DNA of 27,715 nt from an uncultured Clostridia bacterium (lineage in GTDB: Bacteria > Bacillota > Clostridia > Oscillospirales > Oscillospiraceae). Below, in pieces: positions 1-7,453 of the stretch (its first letter is position 1; every line of letters starts with the position of its first letter). The translations under genes were made by a program, and so were the position numbers. The notes beneath the pieces are model-generated. The model ran no database searches. It had not been told where the DNA came from and saw only the letters and a program-made list of their open reading frames with translations. Where the stretch lies: assembly GCA_946184215.1 (NCBI GenBank), contig CAMHER010000002.1, positions 1-27,715 of the forward strand, given 5' to 3'.

Positions 1-563
1 TCAAGCGCTCCCTCTCCATCGACGCGACCGAGACCACCATCAAGGTCCACTTTGAGCCCACCGACACGATCTTTGACGTCTACCGCAAGATGAACGAGAA
101 GATCGAGGAGATCAAGACCAGCGAAGAGGACAACAACACCGAAGAGGTGGCCGACACCCTGACCAGGATGCCGCGCTTTCTTCTCCGCTTTGCCATCGCC
201 GTCCTGCGTGTGATGGATTACTTCGGCCTGATCCCCGATTCGCTGATCGAGGCCAGCCCCTTCCACGGCTCCATGATCATCACCGACCTCGGCTCGCTGC
301 GCATCGGCCCGGTGTTCCACCACATTTATAACTTCGGCACGCTGCCGGTGTTCATCGCCTTCGGCGCCAAGCGCCACGCCTACGAGATCAACCGCCACGG
401 TAAGGTCGTGGACAACAAGTATGTCGACTGCAAGTTCGTCATGGACGAGCGTATCGCCGACGGCCACTATTTTGCCCAGTTCCTCCAGGCCTACCGCTAT
501 CTGTTCCAGCATCCCGAGATCCTGGAAAAAGCGCCGAGCCGTGTGATCGAGGACGTCCGCTGA
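1..563 (+). CDS. E2-like acyltransferase (2-oxoacid dehydrogenase E2 catalytic-domain family), 3' part
   Basis: The reading frame is open from position 3, with no start in the window, so the gene begins upstream. The visible 187 residues resemble the C-terminal half of the chloramphenicol acetyltransferase / 2-oxoacid dehydrogenase E2 catalytic fold: a strand-rich core (HGSMIITDLGSLRIGPV), a segment GTLPVFIAFGAK, then VMDERIADGHYFAQFL. The last part lines up with the family's DHRxxDG active-site motif, but the catalytic His is a Glu here (DERIADG). No lipoyl domain is visible. Stand-alone E2-like proteins of this type occur in Clostridia and their substrate is not known to me. The gene ends on a strong terminator. 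Family membership is fairly secure; enzymatic activity is doubtful because of the substituted His. Confidence 0.7.
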   Translation, partial: KRSLSIDATETTIKVHFEPTDTIFDVYRKMNEKIEEIKTSEEDNNTEEVADTLTRMPRFLLRFAIAVLRVMDYFGLIPDSLIEASPFHGSMIITDLGSLRIGPVFHHIYNFGTLPVFIAFGAKRHAYEINRHGKVVDNKYVDCKFVMDERIADGHYFAQFLQAYRYLFQHPEILEKAPSRVIEDVR

Positions 564-604
564 TAAAAAGATCCCGCTCCGTCAGGAGCGGGATCTTTTT
601 ATCA
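561..604. terminator. Bidirectional intrinsic terminator between convergent genes
   Basis: A perfect 20-bp stem (561-580 with 585-604, loop GTCA) has a GC-rich core ATCCCGCTCC/GGAGCGGGAT. It is flanked by A-tracts on the left and T-tracts on the right, so it can stop transcription in both directions. It overlaps the stop codon of the E2-like gene and serves the yitT-like gene on the other strand. Confidence 0.93.
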
Positions 605-641
605 GCGTTTGGTTTCTCTTTTTAGATTCCGGAGACAGGTC

Positions 642-1508
642 TTAATCTGCCCGGAAGCCCTCGCCGTGAACCTCGGTGGAATCCATGACAAAGGTGAAGG
701 ATTTGGGGTCGGTCTGGCGGATGATGCGCAGCGTCTGGGCCACCACGCTCCGGCGCGTCACGGTCATAACGATCTGCTTGCTTCCGCCGGTATAGCCGCC
801 GATGGCGGGGATCAGTGTCGAGCCGCGGTCGGTCTGTTCGTTGAGCGCCTGAACCACCGCCTCGCCGTGCTCTGTGACGGTGTAGATCACCTTGGCGTAA
901 TCCACGCCCTGGGTGATGGTGTCAATGACCTTTGAGCAGACGAAAATCGTGATCGAGGAATAGATCGCCACGTCAAAATCGCGGAAGATCAGCGTCGCGA
1001 TGGCGACGACCGTCACGTCCACAAACATCAGCAGCGTACCCGTCGGCACATTGGGCAGCAGCTTCTTCAAAATCAGCGCCAGCAGATCGGTGCCGCCGGT
1101 GGAGATGCCGCGGACAAACAAAATACCCATCCCAAGGCCGCTCACCACGCCGCCCATCAGCGAGGCGACGAGATGATCCGTGGTGTACTGGGGCAGAAAG
1201 CGCGCACCGATCTCAATAAAAAACGAGAGCAGCAGCGTGGCGATCAGCGTATAGAACAGCGCGCGCGGCCCCAGCCGCCGCCAGGCGGCCACCATCAGCG
1301 GGATGTTCATCATCAGCGTCCATACGCTCACACGGATCGGCGTGATGAAGGCCAGCGCCGTTGCCATACCGGACACCCCGCCCGGCGCGATATCGTTCGG
1401 CACGGTAAAGATCGAGAGGGCGAAGCCCACCAGCGCTGTGCCGATGACCGTAAAGAGAAGATCCAAAAACAGATCCCTCACGGAAATGCTTTTGAAATAG
1501 TTTTTCAT
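642..1508 (-). CDS. YitT family membrane protein (DUF161 + DUF2179)
   Basis: This 288-residue integral membrane protein has the YitT layout. About five to six hydrophobic segments fill residues 13-200, including PNDIAPGGVSGMATAL near 37-52 and FVRGISTGGTDLLALIL near 131-147, both typical of the family. A soluble C-terminal DUF2179 domain of about 80 residues follows (YAKVIYTVTEHGEAVVQAL through FVMDSTEVHGEGF). Its transport or other function is unknown. I chose the start at 1508 because AGGAGGT lies four to five bases upstream; an in-frame ATG at 1550 has no ribosome site and overlaps the -10 box of the predicted promoter. Length is usual for the family. It is transcribed alone, from the promoter at 1541-1569 to the terminator at 561-604. 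Confidence 0.9.
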   Translation of the reverse strand: MKNYFKSISVRDLFLDLLFTVIGTALVGFALSIFTVPNDIAPGGVSGMATALAFITPIRVSVWTLMMNIPLMVAAWRRLGPRALFYTLIATLLLSFFIEIGARFLPQYTTDHLVASLMGGVVSGLGMGILFVRGISTGGTDLLALILKKLLPNVPTGTLLMFVDVTVVAIATLIFRDFDVAIYSSITIFVCSKVIDTITQGVDYAKVIYTVTEHGEAVVQALNEQTDRGSTLIPAIGGYTGGSKQIVMTVTRRSVVAQTLRIIRQTDPKSFTFVMDSTEVHGEGFRAD

Positions 1509-1540
1509 AGTACCTCCTGTGAGGAAGAATGAACGACTAT

Positions 1541-1569
1541 ATTTTACCATAAGCCATTAATCTTGCCAA
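1541..1569 (-). promoter_or_regulatory. Sigma-A promoter of the yitT-like gene
   Basis: Read on the minus strand, TTGGCA (1564-1569) and TAAAAT (1541-1546) are separated by 17 bases, and a TG one base before the -10 makes it an extended -10 promoter. The predicted start of transcription is about 25 bases before the start codon. Confidence 0.7.
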
Positions 1570-1609
1570 GAGGAGAGGGACGCGGGAAGCGGGCGCGGCC
1601 CCGCGGAGA

Positions 1610-1630
1610 GAGAATAAATTCTCATTTATT
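1610..1630. repeat. Overlapping small inverted repeats upstream of the abrB-like gene
   Basis: Two overlapping perfect dyads lie here: GAGAAT-AA-ATTCTC (1610-1623) and AATAAAT-TCTC-ATTTATT (1613-1630). They sit in an AT-rich stretch between the divergent yitT-like and abrB-like promoters. They could be a regulator site (AbrB proteins favour AT-rich DNA) but nothing here proves it. Confidence 0.3.
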
Positions 1631-1681
1631 GGTAAAAAATCTCTGTATTTGTTAACTTTTTTAGAAAAAGTACGAAAGTTG

Positions 1682-1709
1682 TTGCAGTTTTAGCATTCTG
1701 TGTTATAAT
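1682..1709 (+). promoter_or_regulatory. Sigma-A promoter of the abrB-like gene
   Basis: TTGCAG (1682-1687) and a perfect TATAAT (1704-1709) are 16 bases apart, with an extended -10 TG at 1701-1702. The start codon follows about 40 bases downstream of the -10 box. Confidence 0.82.
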
Positions 1710-1749
1710 TCTATCCGCCGGAGTGCTGCGAATAGGAAGGAGTTTTTCT

Positions 1750-1995
1750 ATGAAATCAACAGGGATCGTCAGAAAGGTTGACGAGCTCGGCCGCATCGTG
1801 CTGCCCATCGAAATGCGGCGCACGCTTGATATAGCGGAACGTGATTCGCTGGAGATCTATGTGGACGGGGACAAGATCATTCTGAAAAAGTACCAGCCCG
1901 CGTGCATCTTTTGTGAAAATACGAGAGATATCATTAACTTTAAGGGGAAAAATGTTTGTCCCGACTGCATCAGCAAATTAAAGGCAAGATTCTGA
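1750..1995 (+). CDS. AbrB/SpoVT family transcriptional regulator with zinc ribbon
   Basis: The product is an 81-residue DNA-binding protein. Residues 1-48 form the AbrB swapped-hairpin domain (MKSTGIVRKVDELGRIVLP, then EIYVDGDKIILKKY), which dimerises and binds DNA. The tail carries two CxxC pairs (C52/C55 and C70/C73, around NFKGKNVC), a likely zinc ribbon common in clostridial members. AbrB-type proteins are transition-state regulators of stationary-phase and sporulation genes; the targets of this one are unknown. The start at 1750 was chosen over 1723 because AAGGAG lies seven bases before it and because the AbrB fold begins at once. It is a single-gene unit with its own promoter and terminator. 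Confidence 0.93.
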   Translation: MKSTGIVRKVDELGRIVLPIEMRRTLDIAERDSLEIYVDGDKIILKKYQPACIFCENTRDIINFKGKNVCPDCISKLKARF

Positions 1996-2052
1996 CACTA
2001 TCCGGCGCAACAGACGAAGGCCGCTGCCTTTCGCAGGGGCATGGAGGAAGGA

Positions 2053-2082
2053 AAAACCGCTCGAAAGAGCGGTTTTCTATTT
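2053..2082 (+). terminator. Intrinsic terminator after the abrB-like gene
   Basis: A 10-bp stem AAAACCGCTC / GAGCGGTTTT with a GAAA tetraloop (2053-2076) is followed by a T-rich run. Symmetry of the stem may also let it act for the convergent trmN6 gene. Confidence 0.88.
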
Positions 2083-2113
2083 TTAATCATTTTTCAGGGA
2101 CAACGCTGAAACT

Positions 2114-2830
2114 TTATTCTTTGCGATAGATCCGCCGGACTTCTGCGCTCTCTGCACCGTCCGCCTCCCGCAGAAAAAGGGATGGCTCGATGGCAAGACC
2201 CGGCCGAGCGCCGCGGCGGCCTTCGATCAGCACCAGGGAGGGGCCGCGGCCGACCTCGGCGCAGACAAGCCGCAGCCGCTTCGGCTCCAAGCCCTGAGCG
2301 CTCATGCAGCAAAGCGCTTCGCTCAGCCGCTCCGGCTTGTGCACCAGACAAAAGCGCCCGCCGCTCCGACAAAGATAAGCCGCCGCGCCGCACAGCTCAT
2401 CGAGCGTACAGCTCAGCTCTCCGCGCGCCGCAGCCCGCGCGGGATCTTGGGGCAGCGCGCCGCTGCCCACCGGATAATACGGGGGATTGGCCACGACCAG
2501 ATCGAACGAACCGCTCCGGAACAGGGAGCGCGCCGCGCGGATATCGCCGCAAACGATCTCGCTGCGACCGTCAAGGGCATTCGCCGCCAGGTTTTTCCGC
2601 GCCGTCTGCGCGCTCTGTCCGCTCAGCTCAAGCCCCGTCATATGCAGCTTTTCTGCGCGCAAGAGCAGCAGCAGCGCGATCACCCCGCTGCCGCAGCCCA
2701 GGTCGATGCCTCTCTTTGCGCCCTTTACCGGCGTGAAATCGGCCAGCAGCACGCTGTCCGTCCCGAGAGAAAAATGGTCTGCCTGCGTAAAAAGAGGCCC
2801 GTCGGGCCACAGCTTTTGAAACTCTCCCAT
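2114..2830 (-). CDS. trmN6: tRNA1(Val) adenine-37 N6-methyltransferase family (TrmN6/YabB)
   Basis: This 238-residue class I SAM-dependent methyltransferase has motif I at residues 42-49 (IDLGCGSG) and the amino-methylating motif NPPYYPVGSG starting at residue 115. The N-terminal ADHFSLGTDSVLLADF is characteristic of the YabB/TrmN6 group, which methylates N6 of adenine 37 in tRNA-Val. The exact substrate is inferred from family. Length is normal. The start is the only good in-frame ATG; a GAGGAG lies rather far upstream (about 11 bases), so translation may be modest. It follows the ferredoxin gene on the same strand but a terminator lies between them, and I could not find a convincing promoter of its own. 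Confidence 0.85.
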   Translation of the reverse strand: MGEFQKLWPDGPLFTQADHFSLGTDSVLLADFTPVKGAKRGIDLGCGSGVIALLLLLRAEKLHMTGLELSGQSAQTARKNLAANALDGRSEIVCGDIRAARSLFRSGSFDLVVANPPYYPVGSGALPQDPARAAARGELSCTLDELCGAAAYLCRSGGRFCLVHKPERLSEALCCMSAQGLEPKRLRLVCAEVGRGPSLVLIEGRRGARPGLAIEPSLFLREADGAESAEVRRIYRKE

Positions 2831-2903
2831 AAAAAGGAACTCTCCTCATCAAATCGCTTTGGCGCCGATGGCACAGGGATCGGCGAGAAGCGTGGGAAAA
2901 AGT

Positions 2904-2935
2904 AACTGCGGGGACGCAAAAACGTCCCCGCAGTT
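2904..2935 (-). terminator. Intrinsic terminator after the ferredoxin gene
   Basis: A perfect 13-bp stem (AACTGCGGGGACG at 2904-2916 with its complement at 2923-2935) is followed on the minus strand by ACTTTTT. It lies between the ferredoxin gene and trmN6. Confidence 0.85.
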
Positions 2936-2959
2936 GCCCCTCAACTTGCGATTGTAAAA

Positions 2960-3130
2960 TTACTCGCTGATGATAGCCTCAGCGGGGCAGTTGGCCGCAC
3001 AGGTGCCGCACTCAACGCACTTGCTGGCGTCGATCTCGTAGTGCAGATCGCCCATGTCGATGGCTTCGGCGGGGCAGTTGGCCGCGCAGGTGCCGCAGGA
3101 CAGGCACTCGTCCGTGATAACAAAAGCCAT
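2960..3130 (-). CDS. Two-[4Fe-4S] ferredoxin, 56 residues
   Basis: Hand translation of the minus strand gives a 56-residue protein. It has two CxxCxxCxxxCP clusters (C9, C12, C15, C19 and C38, C41, C44, C48), the layout of clostridial-type ferredoxins that carry low-potential electrons between soluble enzymes in anaerobes. GGAGGT lies seven bases before the ATG and a good promoter lies upstream. The two halves are nearly the same: 13 residues (CGTCAANCPAEAI) are identical in both, and the 39 coding bases differ at only four synonymous sites. The gene is monocistronic with its own terminator. A 90-residue open frame over the same DNA is a shadow of this gene. Confidence 0.95.
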   Translation of the reverse strand: MAFVITDECLSCGTCAANCPAEAIDMGDLHYEIDASKCVECGTCAANCPAEAIISE

Positions 3131-3192
3131 GTATGTAACCTCCGTATCTGTATTTGATCCATCATAGCGAACTTAGGACCATTTGCGCCTTC

Positions 3193-3220
3193 ATTGTAAC
3201 ACATCCTTTTCAAAAATCAA
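3193..3220 (-). promoter_or_regulatory. Sigma-A promoter of the ferredoxin gene
   Basis: On the minus strand TTGATT (3215-3220) and TACAAT (3193-3198) are 16 bases apart, with an extended -10 TG. An inverted repeat TTCAAAAAT / ATTTTTGAA (3209-3217 and 3226-3234) overlaps the -35 box and might be an operator. Confidence 0.7.
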
Positions 3221-3374
3221 TTATTATTTTTGAACAGAATGATAACATTGAAAAAAACGGGCGATAATTTTTTCACCCCGCCAGACTTCGCCCTTTTCGT
3301 CGCGGCCTGCGGGGAGATAATCGGATATGAGACCGTCCGGCTTTCCGTGCCCCGGGCGGAGAAGGAGAAAATCC

Positions 3375-5639
3375 ATGAGAAGCAACGAGAAATTCACCCA
3401 GCGCGCCGAAAGCGCCATTGAAAGTGCCCTGGCCGAGGCAGCCGCCCTCGGCCACAGCTTTGTAGGCAGCGAGCATTTGCTCCTCGGCATTCTCGCCGAA
3501 CGGGATACAGCCGCGGCGCGCCTTCTGCTGCGCTGCGGCGCGGGACAGGGCGAGCTTCGCCTTGCCGTGAGTGAAGCTCTCGGCACGGGCGTTCCCGGCG
3601 CGCCGACCCAGGGGCTGAACGAGGACGCGCGCCGGGTGGTCGAGTCCGCCGGGCGCGAGGCAAAGCTTCTGCGCCACAGCTTTATCGGCACCGAGCATCT
3701 GCTCCTGGCCATCCTGCGCTGCGAGGACTGCGGCGCAAAGAAGCTGCTGCTGCGCACAGGGCTGGATGCCGATGTCCTCCGCGCGGAGCTGCTCGCCCTT
3801 TTCGGCGCGGGCGAGGAAAAACGTGCCGGTACGCAGAGCGGAGCCGTCCGCTCCTCCCCGCTGCGGCGCACGGAGACACGGACGCTGGATCAGTACAGCC
3901 GCGACCTGACGGCGCTGGCTCTCGCGGGCGGGATCGACCCAGTGGTCTGCCGGGACGGAGAGATCCGCCGCGCGGTGCAGATCCTCTCGCGCAGGACGAA
4001 GAACAACCCCGTCCTGGTCGGCGAGCCGGGCGTGGGGAAGACCGCCGTGGCAGAAGGCCTTGCGCTGATGATGGCCCGCGGCAGGACCACGGCGGAGCTG
4101 TCCCAAAAGCGTCTTGTCTCGCTGGACATCCCGTCTCTGCTGGCCGGGACGAAGTACCGCGGCGATTTCGAGGAGCGCGTACGCGCGGTGCTGCGGGATG
4201 TGCGCCACGCAGGGGACGTGATCCTGTTCATCGACGAGCTGCATACCGTCGTCGGCGCCGGCAGCGCCGAGGGCGCGATCGACGCGGCGAATATCCTCAA
4301 GCCTGCCCTGGGCCGCGGAGAGATCCAGGTCCTCGGGGCGACGACGCCGGAGGAATACCGCCGCTATATCGAAAAGGACGCCGCGCTCGAGCGGCGCTTC
4401 CAGCCGGTGCGCGTGGGCGAGCCGGATCGGGAGCAGACCCTGTCCATGCTCCGTTCCCTGCGTCCGGGGCTGGAGCGGCATCACCACGTTCAGATCGCCG
4501 ACGACGCCCTTGAGGCGGCCTATGAACTGTCCGAGCGCTATATTCCGGAACGGTTCCTGCCCGACAAGGCCATCGACCTGGTTGACGAAGCCGCCTCGGC
4601 GGCCCGGGTGGAGGCGCAGCAGCGGGAGGTGGACGCCGCCGCCGTGGCCGACGTGGTCTCCCAGTGGACCGAGGTGCCCGTCAGCCGTCTCGGCGCGGAC
4701 GAAAAGGCGGAGCTGCTGTCTCTGGCGGATAAGCTCAAGCGCCGCGTGATCGGCCAGGACGCCGCCGCCGAGACGGTAGCGCACGCGATCCGGCGCAGCC
4801 GCGTGGGCCTGGGCGATCCGCGCCGTCCCGTGGGCAGCTTTTTGTTTCTCGGCCCCACCGGCGTGGGGAAGACCGAGCTCTGCCGAGCCCTGGCCGAGGA
4901 GGTCTACGGCGACAGCGGAGCTCTGATCCGGCTTGATATGTCGGAATATATGGAAAAGCATGCCGTCAGCCGTATTCTCGGCTCGCCTCCGGGCTATGTG
5001 GGCTATGAGGAGGGCGGTCAGCTCACCGAGCAGGTGCGCCGCCGTCCCTGGTCGGTGGTGCTCTTTGACGAGATCGAAAAGGCACATGAAGACGTCTGGG
5101 GTATCCTGCTGCAGATCATGGACGCGGGAAGGCTGTGCGATGCGGCGGGCCGGCAGGTGGATTTTCGAAACACCCTGATTGTCATGACGTCCAACATCGG
5201 TGCCGCAGCCATTGCCGAAGGGCGAGGCACCATCGGCTTCTCCGCCTCCGGGGACGGCGCGGCCCCGGAGGAGCGGGTGCGGGAGGAGCTGCGCGCCACC
5301 TTCCGCCCGGAGTTTTTAAACCGCATCGACGAGACCGTGATTTTCCGCCCTCTTTCTGCGGAGGACCTGCGGCGCATCACGCGCCTGCTGCTGGACGAAG
5401 CGGCGCAGCGCTTCCGGAAGCTCGGCGTCACGCTGCGCGTGTCGGATGAAGCCATTGCCCTGATCGCCTCCCGCGGCGGAGGAAAATACGGCGCGCGGCC
5501 GCTGCGCCGCGCGGTGCAGTCTTTGCTGGAGGACCCGGCGGCGGAACTGCTCCTCTCCTGCGCCGCCGGAGAGGGCGATACGCTCCTGGCGGAAGCCGAT
5601 GGGGAGGCCATACGCCTGAGGCTGGAAGGAGAAAAGTGA
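3375..5639 (+). CDS. clpC: ClpC/ClpA-type AAA+ unfoldase without a middle (UVR) domain
   Basis: This is the ATPase partner of ClpP protease, which unfolds substrates and threads them into the protease chamber. The 754 residues run as follows: double Clp-N domain (about 1-140, HSFVGSEHLLLGIL and HSFIGTEHLLLAIL); first AAA module with Walker A GEPGVGKT (216-223), pore loop KYRGDFEER and Walker B ILFIDELH; second module with Walker A GPTGVGKT (493-500), pore loop GYVGY and Walker B VVLFDEIEKAH. The ClpP-docking tripeptide IGF is at 620-622. Usual ClpC proteins are about 810 residues and carry a coiled-coil middle domain. Here residues near 405-425 go straight from EAASAARVEAQQ to the second module. 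The start at 3375 has AAGGAG eight bases upstream; an upstream in-frame ATG at 3327 has none. No ctsR, mcsA or mcsB lies beside it. Confidence 0.93.
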   Translation: MRSNEKFTQRAESAIESALAEAAALGHSFVGSEHLLLGILAERDTAAARLLLRCGAGQGELRLAVSEALGTGVPGAPTQGLNEDARRVVESAGREAKLLRHSFIGTEHLLLAILRCEDCGAKKLLLRTGLDADVLRAELLALFGAGEEKRAGTQSGAVRSSPLRRTETRTLDQYSRDLTALALAGGIDPVVCRDGEIRRAVQILSRRTKNNPVLVGEPGVGKTAVAEGLALMMARGRTTAELSQKRLVSLDIPSLLAGTKYRGDFEERVRAVLRDVRHAGDVILFIDELHTVVGAGSAEGAIDAANILKPALGRGEIQVLGATTPEEYRRYIEKDAALERRFQPVRVGEPDREQTLSMLRSLRPGLERHHHVQIADDALEAAYELSERYIPERFLPDKAIDLVDEAASAARVEAQQREVDAAAVADVVSQWTEVPVSRLGADEKAELLSLADKLKRRVIGQDAAAETVAHAIRRSRVGLGDPRRPVGSFLFLGPTGVGKTELCRALAEEVYGDSGALIRLDMSEYMEKHAVSRILGSPPGYVGYEEGGQLTEQVRRRPWSVVLFDEIEKAHEDVWGILLQIMDAGRLCDAAGRQVDFRNTLIVMTSNIGAAAIAEGRGTIGFSASGDGAAPEERVREELRATFRPEFLNRIDETVIFRPLSAEDLRRITRLLLDEAAQRFRKLGVTLRVSDEAIALIASRGGGKYGARPLRRAVQSLLEDPAAELLLSCAAGEGDTLLAEADGEAIRLRLEGEK

Positions 5640-5658
5640 AAAAACTTCCGCCAATCGC

Positions 5659-5687
5659 TTGACATAACACGGCCGAGAGGATAAAAT
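5659..5687 (+). promoter_or_regulatory. Strong sigma-A promoter of rny
   Basis: Consensus TTGACA (5659-5664) and TAAAAT (5682-5687) are separated by exactly 17 bases. Transcription should start near 5694, giving a leader of about 150 bases before rny. Confidence 0.85.
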
Positions 5688-5725
5688 ACCATGATGGTAT
5701 CATAGGAAAAGCAGGGGAGCTTTTC
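5686..5725 (+). promoter_or_regulatory. Palindrome and hairpin in the rny leader
   Basis: A 15-base perfect palindrome ATACCAT-G-ATGGTAT (5686-5700) sits on the predicted transcription start. It is followed by a 7-bp hairpin GAAAAGC / GCTTTTC flanking AGGGGA (stem 5706-5712 with 5719-5725, one G-U pair at the base). The first may be an operator or a 5'-end stem; the second is leader RNA structure. Confidence 0.5.
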
Positions 5726-5845
5726 TCTGTGACGCCGCCTTTCAATTATGATCCGACGGGTTCGCTTGATGGCCTGTCTTATGTGAAAAATTGAAGTAAA
5801 GCACCGCCCCGCCACCGCAAAATTGTTGAAGGAATGGAGGTGTGT

Positions 5846-7393
5846 ATGCTTACGATGCCCTGGTATTCATGGATTGTCATTGCCGTCACGGCCGTGGTTT
5901 GTTTTCTGCTCGGCTTTCTGTACCGTAAAAAGATTGCAGAGCGTGAGATCCAAAGCGCCGAGGAAGAGGCAAAGCGCATTATAAACGAATCTATCAAGAC
6001 CGCCGAGAGCAAGAAGAGAGAAGCTCTCGTCGAGGCAAAGGAAGAAATACACAAAAGCCGCTCGGAGTACGAGCGGGAGGAGAAGGCCCGCCGCTCCGAA
6101 CTGCAGAAGCAGGAACGCCGCCTGCAGCAGAAGGAAGAGAGTCTTGACCGCAAGACCGACGCGATCGAAAAGAAGAGCGAGACGCTCAACAACAAGATCG
6201 CCGCGGCCGAAGCGCAGCAGCAGGAGATCGCCCAGATCAAAAAGGGCCAGCTGGAGATGCTCGAAAAGATCTCCGGCTTCTCGATCGAAGACGCGAAGGC
6301 CTATCTCATCGACAACGTCAAAGACGACGTTACCCACGAAATGGCCATGAAGGTCAAGGAAATTGAAGCGCAGTACAAGGAAGAGGCGGACAGCCGCGCC
6401 CGCGACATCATCGCCACCGCTATCCAGCGCTGCGCCGCCGACCACGCAAGCGAGGTCACGGTCTCTGTCGTCGCGCTCCCCAACGACGAAATGAAGGGCC
6501 GCATCATCGGCCGCGAGGGCCGCAACATCCGCAGCATCGAAACGCTCACGGGCTGTGATCTGATCATCGACGACACGCCCGAGACCATCACTGTCTCCAG
6601 CTTTGACCCGGTCCGCCGTGAGGTGGCCCGTCTGGCTCTGGAAAAGCTGATCCAGGACGGTCGTATCCACCCCGCCCGCATCGAGGAAATGATCGCCAAG
6701 GCGCAGCGCGAGGTCAACGCCACCATCAAGGCCGAGGGCGAGCGCGCTGTTTTCGAAACGAACATCCACGGTCTCAACCCCGAGATCATCAAGCTGCTCG
6801 GCCGCATGCGCTACCGTACCAGCTACGGTCAGAATGTGCTGAACCACTCGATCGAGGTCTCGCACATCGCGGGGCTGCTTGCCTCCGAGCTGGGTGTCGA
6901 CGTAAACATCGCCAAGCGCGCGGGCCTGCTGCATGACATCGGCAAGGCCATCGACCACGAGGTCGAGGGCAGCCATGTCTCCATCGGCGTCGATATCGCC
7001 CGCAAGTACCACGAGAGCGAAGCCGTCATCCACTGCATCGAGGCCCACCACAACGACGTCGAGCCCCACACGGTGGAAGCCTGCCTCGTCCAGGCTGCGG
7101 ACGCGATCTCCGCTTCCCGCCCCGGCGCAAGACGCGAGAACATTGAGAACTACGTCAAGCGCCTGGAAAAGCTCGAGGAGATCTCCAAGAGCTTCCCCGG
7201 CATCTCCAGCAGCTACGCCATCCAGGCCGGCCGCGAGATCCGTATCATGGTCAAGCCCGAGGAAGTCAGCGAGGACAAGATGGTTCTCCTGGCCCGCGAC
7301 ATTGCCAAGAAGATCGAGGACGAGCTGACCTATCCCGGCCAGATCAAGGTCCACGTCCTGCGCGAGACGAAGGCCGTCGATTACGCCAAGTAA
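5846..7393 (+). CDS. rny: Ribonuclease Y
   Basis: RNase Y is the membrane-bound endoribonuclease that starts mRNA decay in many Gram-positives. The 515 residues show an N-terminal membrane helix (about 5-25, WYSWIVIAVTAVVCFLLGF) and a long charged coiled coil (about 25-160). The KH RNA-binding domain follows (GRIIGREGRNIRSIE and on, near 218-275). The HD phosphohydrolase domain has its first His in LNHSIEVSH at H334 and the HD pair at 363-364 in LLHDIGKAID. Length matches the family (about 515-520). I set the start at 5846 because GGAGG ends five bases upstream; the ATG at 5834 lies in front of that ribosome site. It has its own promoter, a structured leader and a strong terminator. Confidence 0.97.
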   Translation: MLTMPWYSWIVIAVTAVVCFLLGFLYRKKIAEREIQSAEEEAKRIINESIKTAESKKREALVEAKEEIHKSRSEYEREEKARRSELQKQERRLQQKEESLDRKTDAIEKKSETLNNKIAAAEAQQQEIAQIKKGQLEMLEKISGFSIEDAKAYLIDNVKDDVTHEMAMKVKEIEAQYKEEADSRARDIIATAIQRCAADHASEVTVSVVALPNDEMKGRIIGREGRNIRSIETLTGCDLIIDDTPETITVSSFDPVRREVARLALEKLIQDGRIHPARIEEMIAKAQREVNATIKAEGERAVFETNIHGLNPEIIKLLGRMRYRTSYGQNVLNHSIEVSHIAGLLASELGVDVNIAKRAGLLHDIGKAIDHEVEGSHVSIGVDIARKYHESEAVIHCIEAHHNDVEPHTVEACLVQAADAISASRPGARRENIENYVKRLEKLEEISKSFPGISSSYAIQAGREIRIMVKPEEVSEDKMVLLARDIAKKIEDELTYPGQIKVHVLRETKAVDYAK

Positions 7394-7401
7394 GAAAAAA
7401 G

Positions 7402-7433
7402 AAAAGCACACCCTGCCCCGGGTGTGCTTTTTT
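7402..7433 (+). terminator. Intrinsic terminator after rny
   Basis: A 12-bp stem AAAAGCACACCC / GGGTGTGCTTTT (7402-7413 with 7420-7431) ends in a T-tract. The next gene's ribosome site starts only about eight bases further on. Confidence 0.92.
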
Positions 7434-7453
7434 CAAAAGAGAAGGAGCGGACG

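Noticed and set aside
2941..3213. 90-residue open frame on the minus strand
   Set aside because: It is a shifted frame over the real ferredoxin gene, which has perfect Fe-S motifs and a ribosome site.
3131..3374. CtsR operator before clpC
   Set aside because: No GGTCAAA heptad repeats are present; I also could not find a convincing sigma-A promoter for clpC here.
3230..3421. 63-residue open frame before clpC
   Set aside because: It overlaps the clpC start, has no ribosome site and resembles no family.
3273..5087. 604-residue open frame on the minus strand over clpC
   Set aside because: Antisense shadow of a GC-rich gene; no ribosome site, no recognisable domain, low-complexity His/Arg/Gly-rich product. 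The same applies to long minus-strand frames over rny, the LysM gene, putP and the ABC gene.
5743..5781. 12-codon reading frame in the rny leader
   Set aside because: No ribosome site and no sign that it is a leader peptide.
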